Source: Fremontodendron californicum (lineage: Eukaryota > Streptophyta > Magnoliopsida > Malvales > Malvaceae). Taken from it: a stretch of 64,000 bases of DNA. The stretch spans positions 41,566,814-41,630,813 of the forward strand of contig JAULJL010000002.1 in NCBI GenBank assembly GCA_030761205.1, in the 5' to 3' direction. The translations under genes were made by a program, and so were the position numbers. Positions 60,865-64,000 of the stretch are shown here, in pieces. The notes beneath the pieces are model-generated. The model was given only the letters and a program-made list of their open reading frames with translations. It ran no database searches and was not told where the DNA came from. Position 1 is the stretch's first letter. Each line of letters starts with the position of its first letter.

Positions 60865-62259
60865 CTACTCATAAGGAGAATGAAAATCATGGTGGTCAGC
60901 ATTGATGGAGAATTTGAACCATCTCTTTTTCTCTGAATACCTTAAACAAGGCTCAAGACCAAGCCCGATGATCACAGCTACCATGCTAATTACCATGATT
61001 TTGAGAGGTGCAAAGGCTAAAACCACAAGAATTAGTAGGGTTGGAAGGATGCACATTAAAATTGCTCCAGTAGTTCCAACAGGTATCTTGAATGGCCTTG
61101 ATTCAGCTGGATATTCTATCCTTAGCTTCACAAATGCTATAAACTCCATTATCATTCCGAAACAGTATAAGAAGTTCTCTGCCGCTACTATCTCTTGAAA
61201 GCTCAACCATGACAGCAACAAAACGCCAGATGCAGAGAACAAAATCCCGACCACAGGGGTTCCATACGGAGACCTCTTCGCAAAGAGCTCGGGAAGCATC
61301 CCTCGAGATGCCATTCCTTCGAGCTGGAAGGAATCACTACTCATCTCAGCAAGAAACATTCCCATGTTTGATAGAGCAGCTGCTGCTTGAATCCATGTTA
61401 GCAGCCAGACACCTCCAAGGATTTTAGCTATGTCTGAGAAATATCCATCAGTCCACAGTTGGCGATCAAGTGGAATTGCCCCGGTACCGATCAAGAGGGG
61501 GAAAAAGTATCCAAAAACAACTAAGATAACAGCATAAAAAAGAGCTTTTGGAAGAGTTTTACTTGGATTTTCAACCTCTCCTGCAAGAGTACTAATGGAG
61601 TCCCAATAGTTTAGATTCCAAAAGAGAGTATTTAAGTATAAACCCCAGTCTATATAACCAAGGTCTACCACAAGCCACCTTGCAGGCTTCAGCTTGGGAA
61701 TTGCCACAATACCCATGAAAATAAAAGGGAGAAGTGAAAACACCCCTAGTAGTATTGCAACCCTACCAACTATGGTTAAACCTCTGTAGCTCATATAAGT
61801 AAGAGCTAAGGTCAAAACCAACACTGCTATTGTTCTTGGCAAACCTCCTTCCAAAGCTGGAATAGCTGATTTCAAGTAGTCAAGAAATAAAACTGGGTAC
61901 AAAGCATTATCAATAACCCCACTCAACCATTTCATCCAACCTTGTTGGAAACCCCAATAAGGTCCCAAAGCTGATGAAACCCAGACAACATAACCCCCAT
62001 TTTCTGGGAACATTGTACCTAATTCTGCTGTTATTAAAGCCTCTGGGATACTCCATATGAATGGAACCAGCAAAAATCCAAGAAGAGCTAAAAGGGGACC
62101 AGCTGCTTGGACACTGTCTTCAACACCAAAAGGTCCCCCAGAGACCTCATAGAAGATCAAAAACACAAGAGGTATAATTGAAACCTTTTGGTACTTATCT
62201 AACTTGGGGGATGAATGTTCTCCCAATTCCACATACTCAGCAGTGATTGGCTCCACCAT
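60865..62259 (-). CDS. Polyamine / L-type amino-acid transporter (PUT/LAT family, APC superfamily)
   Basis: Uninterrupted CDS on the minus strand, 464 aa from [20 protein letters not shown]. The open frame extends upstream to 62325, but the strong acceptor TTGCTTGCAG ends at 62299, so the extra residues are intronic and 62259 is the supported start. The protein is highly hydrophobic with about 12 membrane segments; family signatures include [58 protein letters not shown] and [20 protein letters not shown]. It is closest to the Arabidopsis PUT3/RMV1 (LAT1) group as I remember it. Those proteins import polyamines and the herbicide paraquat at the plasma membrane or endomembranes. Substrate and location of this copy are inferred. 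No lost residue or frameshift was seen. Confidence 0.93.
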   Translation of the reverse strand: MVEPITAEYVELGEHSSPKLDKYQKVSIIPLVFLIFYEVSGGPFGVEDSVQAAGPLLALLGFLLVPFIWSIPEALITAELGTMFPENGGYVVWVSSALGPYWGFQQGWMKWLSGVIDNALYPVLFLDYLKSAIPALEGGLPRTIAVLVLTLALTYMSYRGLTIVGRVAILLGVFSLLPFIFMGIVAIPKLKPARWLVVDLGYIDWGLYLNTLFWNLNYWDSISTLAGEVENPSKTLPKALFYAVILVVFGYFFPLLIGTGAIPLDRQLWTDGYFSDIAKILGGVWLLTWIQAAAALSNMGMFLAEMSSDSFQLEGMASRGMLPELFAKRSPYGTPVVGILFSASGVLLLSWLSFQEIVAAENFLYCFGMIMEFIAFVKLRIEYPAESRPFKIPVGTTGAILMCILPTLLILVVLAFAPLKIMVISMVAVIIGLGLEPCLRYSEKKRWFKFSINADHHDFHSPYE

Positions 62260-62298
62260 TTCACCCGGGGTTTGCCTAGTTAATAAGTTTCTCTGTTT

Positions 62299-62844
62299 CT
62301 GCAAGCAACATTCAAATCTAAACACATAGTTTGGGGAAAAGTGGTACTAATTGGTTCAGATAATGTTAGAATTAATAACAATGACGGTACAAAAACAAAA
62401 CAAGACCTTATCTAATCGTCTTACATAATTCAGGCAACACAAGCAACAAACAGTTTAACCCAGAAAAGTGTGTCATAGATTCATAAAATGTCAATGTCTG
62501 TTTAACCCAATAGAGATAATAATGAACAGCTTGTGCGTCAGTTTCCAAGCAGGCATGTTTCCAACTAATTAAGCAAAGCTTTCAACAAAAAATTATCACT
62601 GAATATAACACAACTCAAATATCAAATGTAAATTGCTTTCCATAATCCCATTTCTGGCATAAAAATTCCACCTTTAACCAATGTTATTTAAGAAATTCCG
62701 TATTTCATACACCAAATAAAAATTCTAATTCACACCCAAAAAGTTAAATTAACGAAAAAAAGCCCAAAACAAGCCTTAAAATATAAATGTCATGTAAAAT
62801 TAGCAAAGAGAAAGATAGTTTGAAAAGAACCAAAAATGGGGTAC
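62299..62844 (-). other. 5'-UTR intron of the polyamine transporter gene
   Basis: Minus strand donor CTAAAG|GTACCCC at 844-843 and acceptor TGCTTGCAG|AAACAG ending at 62299. The intron is 546 bases, ending 39 bases before the start codon. The first UTR exon lies upstream, towards about 63000. Confidence 0.75.
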
Positions 62845-63420
62845 CTTTAGAACTCAAAGAACCCAGAACGTCCAAGAATTATGAAATCAGAAAGCGAAAG
62901 ACAATGAAACTAACCATGAATAAAGAAGAAGAGATTGCAATTGAATTGGATTTTTTTTTTTATATTTCTGGGTAGATGATAAGAGTTCAGCTAAGCGGCA
63001 GTGTAAGTGTCAGCATGAGAGAAACGTGACAAAATGATTAGCCTACCACGTGTTCTCTCCTCTTGGACGTGTCATTTTGTTGGAATCAGATCTCAACAAA
63101 AGCAAGTCTGGGTTTTGAAGAAACGATCTGATCTGACGGTTCTCGTGATGCCAAATGAACTATAAGATGAGAAGAGTGGGCTGCATTGGATTCCTGTTCC
63201 TTTTTTTCTGATTTGTTTTCGACAAAGCAAAGAATTCCATGGCTTTTTGTTTCTGCATTTCTCCTTAAAATGAGCAAAATCATATCCGGTTGTACTGAGT
63301 GCTCTAATTACAGTCTCCAAGAAGATAGGATTGAATGAGAAGATTGAGACCGACAACCCCATTTCTGATTTCTGAGCGGTCTCTCAAAGGGACCGTTTCT
63401 TGTTCCCATTCGGGGACTCA
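62845..63420 (-). promoter_or_regulatory. 5' UTR and promoter of the polyamine transporter with ACGT/G-box elements
   Basis: A CACGTG G-box is at 63047-63052, and further ACGTG cores lie near 63024 and 63066. Clustered ACGT cores are typical ABRE-type stress or ABA elements. An 89-codon minus frame at 63093-63362 overlaps but shows no recognisable motif. Confidence 0.45.
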
Positions 63421-63834
63421 GGATTGGGCTTTAGAAAATTTTTGGTACGAGGATTGGGCTTAAGTTTTGATAATGGTTTTTTCTTTTTTTAATAATTCTT
63501 AGGAAATTGGTTTATTGAGAAAAGTTTAGACTTCAGAGGATTGCGAGGAATTGAAAGGTTAGACTTGAAAATCATCATTTTAGGCATGATAAAAGAAGCA
63601 ATTTTCCTTCAACATTTGAATATAAAATTCATTTCAAACGTTAGAATAAACATTTTAAATAGTATTTTTGATGTTGACATGTTTTGCAGGCTTGAAATTT
63701 TGTTTCGACTCAGCAAATTAAGTTTATTTCTCACTAATCAGAATCATTTAGGCTTAGGCTTTCTTTTTTTGATGATTAATAGCATTGAGTTTGCTTAAAA
63801 TTCTTGAGAATGCCTTTGGTATTTATGTCTCCTT
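63421..63834. other. Intergenic DNA, nothing recognised
   Basis: AT-rich, with a short direct repeat AGGATTGGGCTT at about 63421 and 63450. The 85-codon frame at 63541 has no motif. Confidence 0.4.
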
Positions 63835-64000
63835 CCACAATGGATAGTATGAATTCGGATATTTATAATTATCCGATATGTTTTTTACGAATTTGAATAT
63901 TGTGAATTCGGATTCGAATATTATAACTACTATTCGCAACGGATTCGGAGCGGATGCGGATATAAAACCTTGGATATCCATTATCAGAATCCGCATTACT
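63835..64000. mobile_element. GGATTCGGA-rich repeat, truncated by the window edge
   Basis: Repeated words of the type GAATTCGGATATTTATAATT, CGGATTCGAATATT and GCGGATGCGGATATAAAACC resemble the internal sequence of common plant hAT MITEs. Its right end lies outside the window, so class and boundaries are open. Confidence 0.4.

Noticed and set aside
63093..63362. 89-codon minus-strand frame upstream of the polyamine transporter
   Set aside because: No motif; it lies in the probable promoter with G-box elements.

Overview
This is nuclear DNA of a eudicot plant. It has AT-rich intergenic DNA, GT-AG introns with T-rich plant acceptors, 5'-UTR introns, many short non-autonomous transposons, and seven complete plant gene models plus the 5' end of an eighth. 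I cannot name the species. Exon coordinates were read by eye from splice consensus, reading-frame continuity and remembered family sequences; no search was run.

Layout. 1-77 is the 5' end of a minus-strand RRM splicing-factor gene (CC1/RBM39-like); its promoter runs to about 700. 0.7-16.4 kb is an AT-rich, gene-poor stretch of mobile-element debris: a hAT-type MITE with exact 8-bp target duplications (1790-2053), three copies of a ~390-bp MITE, an LTR-like remnant (~5660-6199) and a ~600-bp foldback hairpin (9480-10075). 16.4-21 kb holds a clade-D protein phosphatase 2C (+, 4 coding exons, 397 aa). 25.4-30.1 kb holds a DUF630/DUF632 protein of the NRG2/APSR1 family (+, 4 exons, 724 aa). 31.3-33.8 kb holds the chloroplast chaperone-like gene CPP1/CDF1 (-, 3 exons), which carries an in-frame TAA in exon 2. 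34.9-38.6 kb holds a DUF616 (MUCI70/TOD1-type) type II membrane protein (-, 7 coding exons, 502 aa). It is divergent from a DNAJC17-like J-domain plus RRM gene at 39.5-41.7 kb (+, 3 exons, 294 aa), with a shared promoter between them. 42.6-47.6 kb is a non-coding repeat with two pairs of ~0.9-kb inverted arms arranged A-B-A'-B'. 48.6-59.3 kb is transportin-1 (+, 29 exons, 891 aa). 60.9-62.3 kb is an intronless-CDS polyamine/L-type amino-acid transporter (PUT/LAT family, -, 464 aa) with a 5'-UTR intron. The window ends inside another repeat.

The genes are ordinary housekeeping and signalling genes with no common pathway; plant neighbours like these reflect synteny rather than operons. I found no new multi-gene system. 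The observations most worth checking are the nonsense codon in CPP1, the interleaved inverted repeats at 43.7-47.6 kb, a six-copy MITE family with readable 8-bp target duplications between 20 and 36 kb, and two tandem duplications that copied a splice site together with intron (transportin-1 intron 1 acceptor, DUF616 intron 5 donor).
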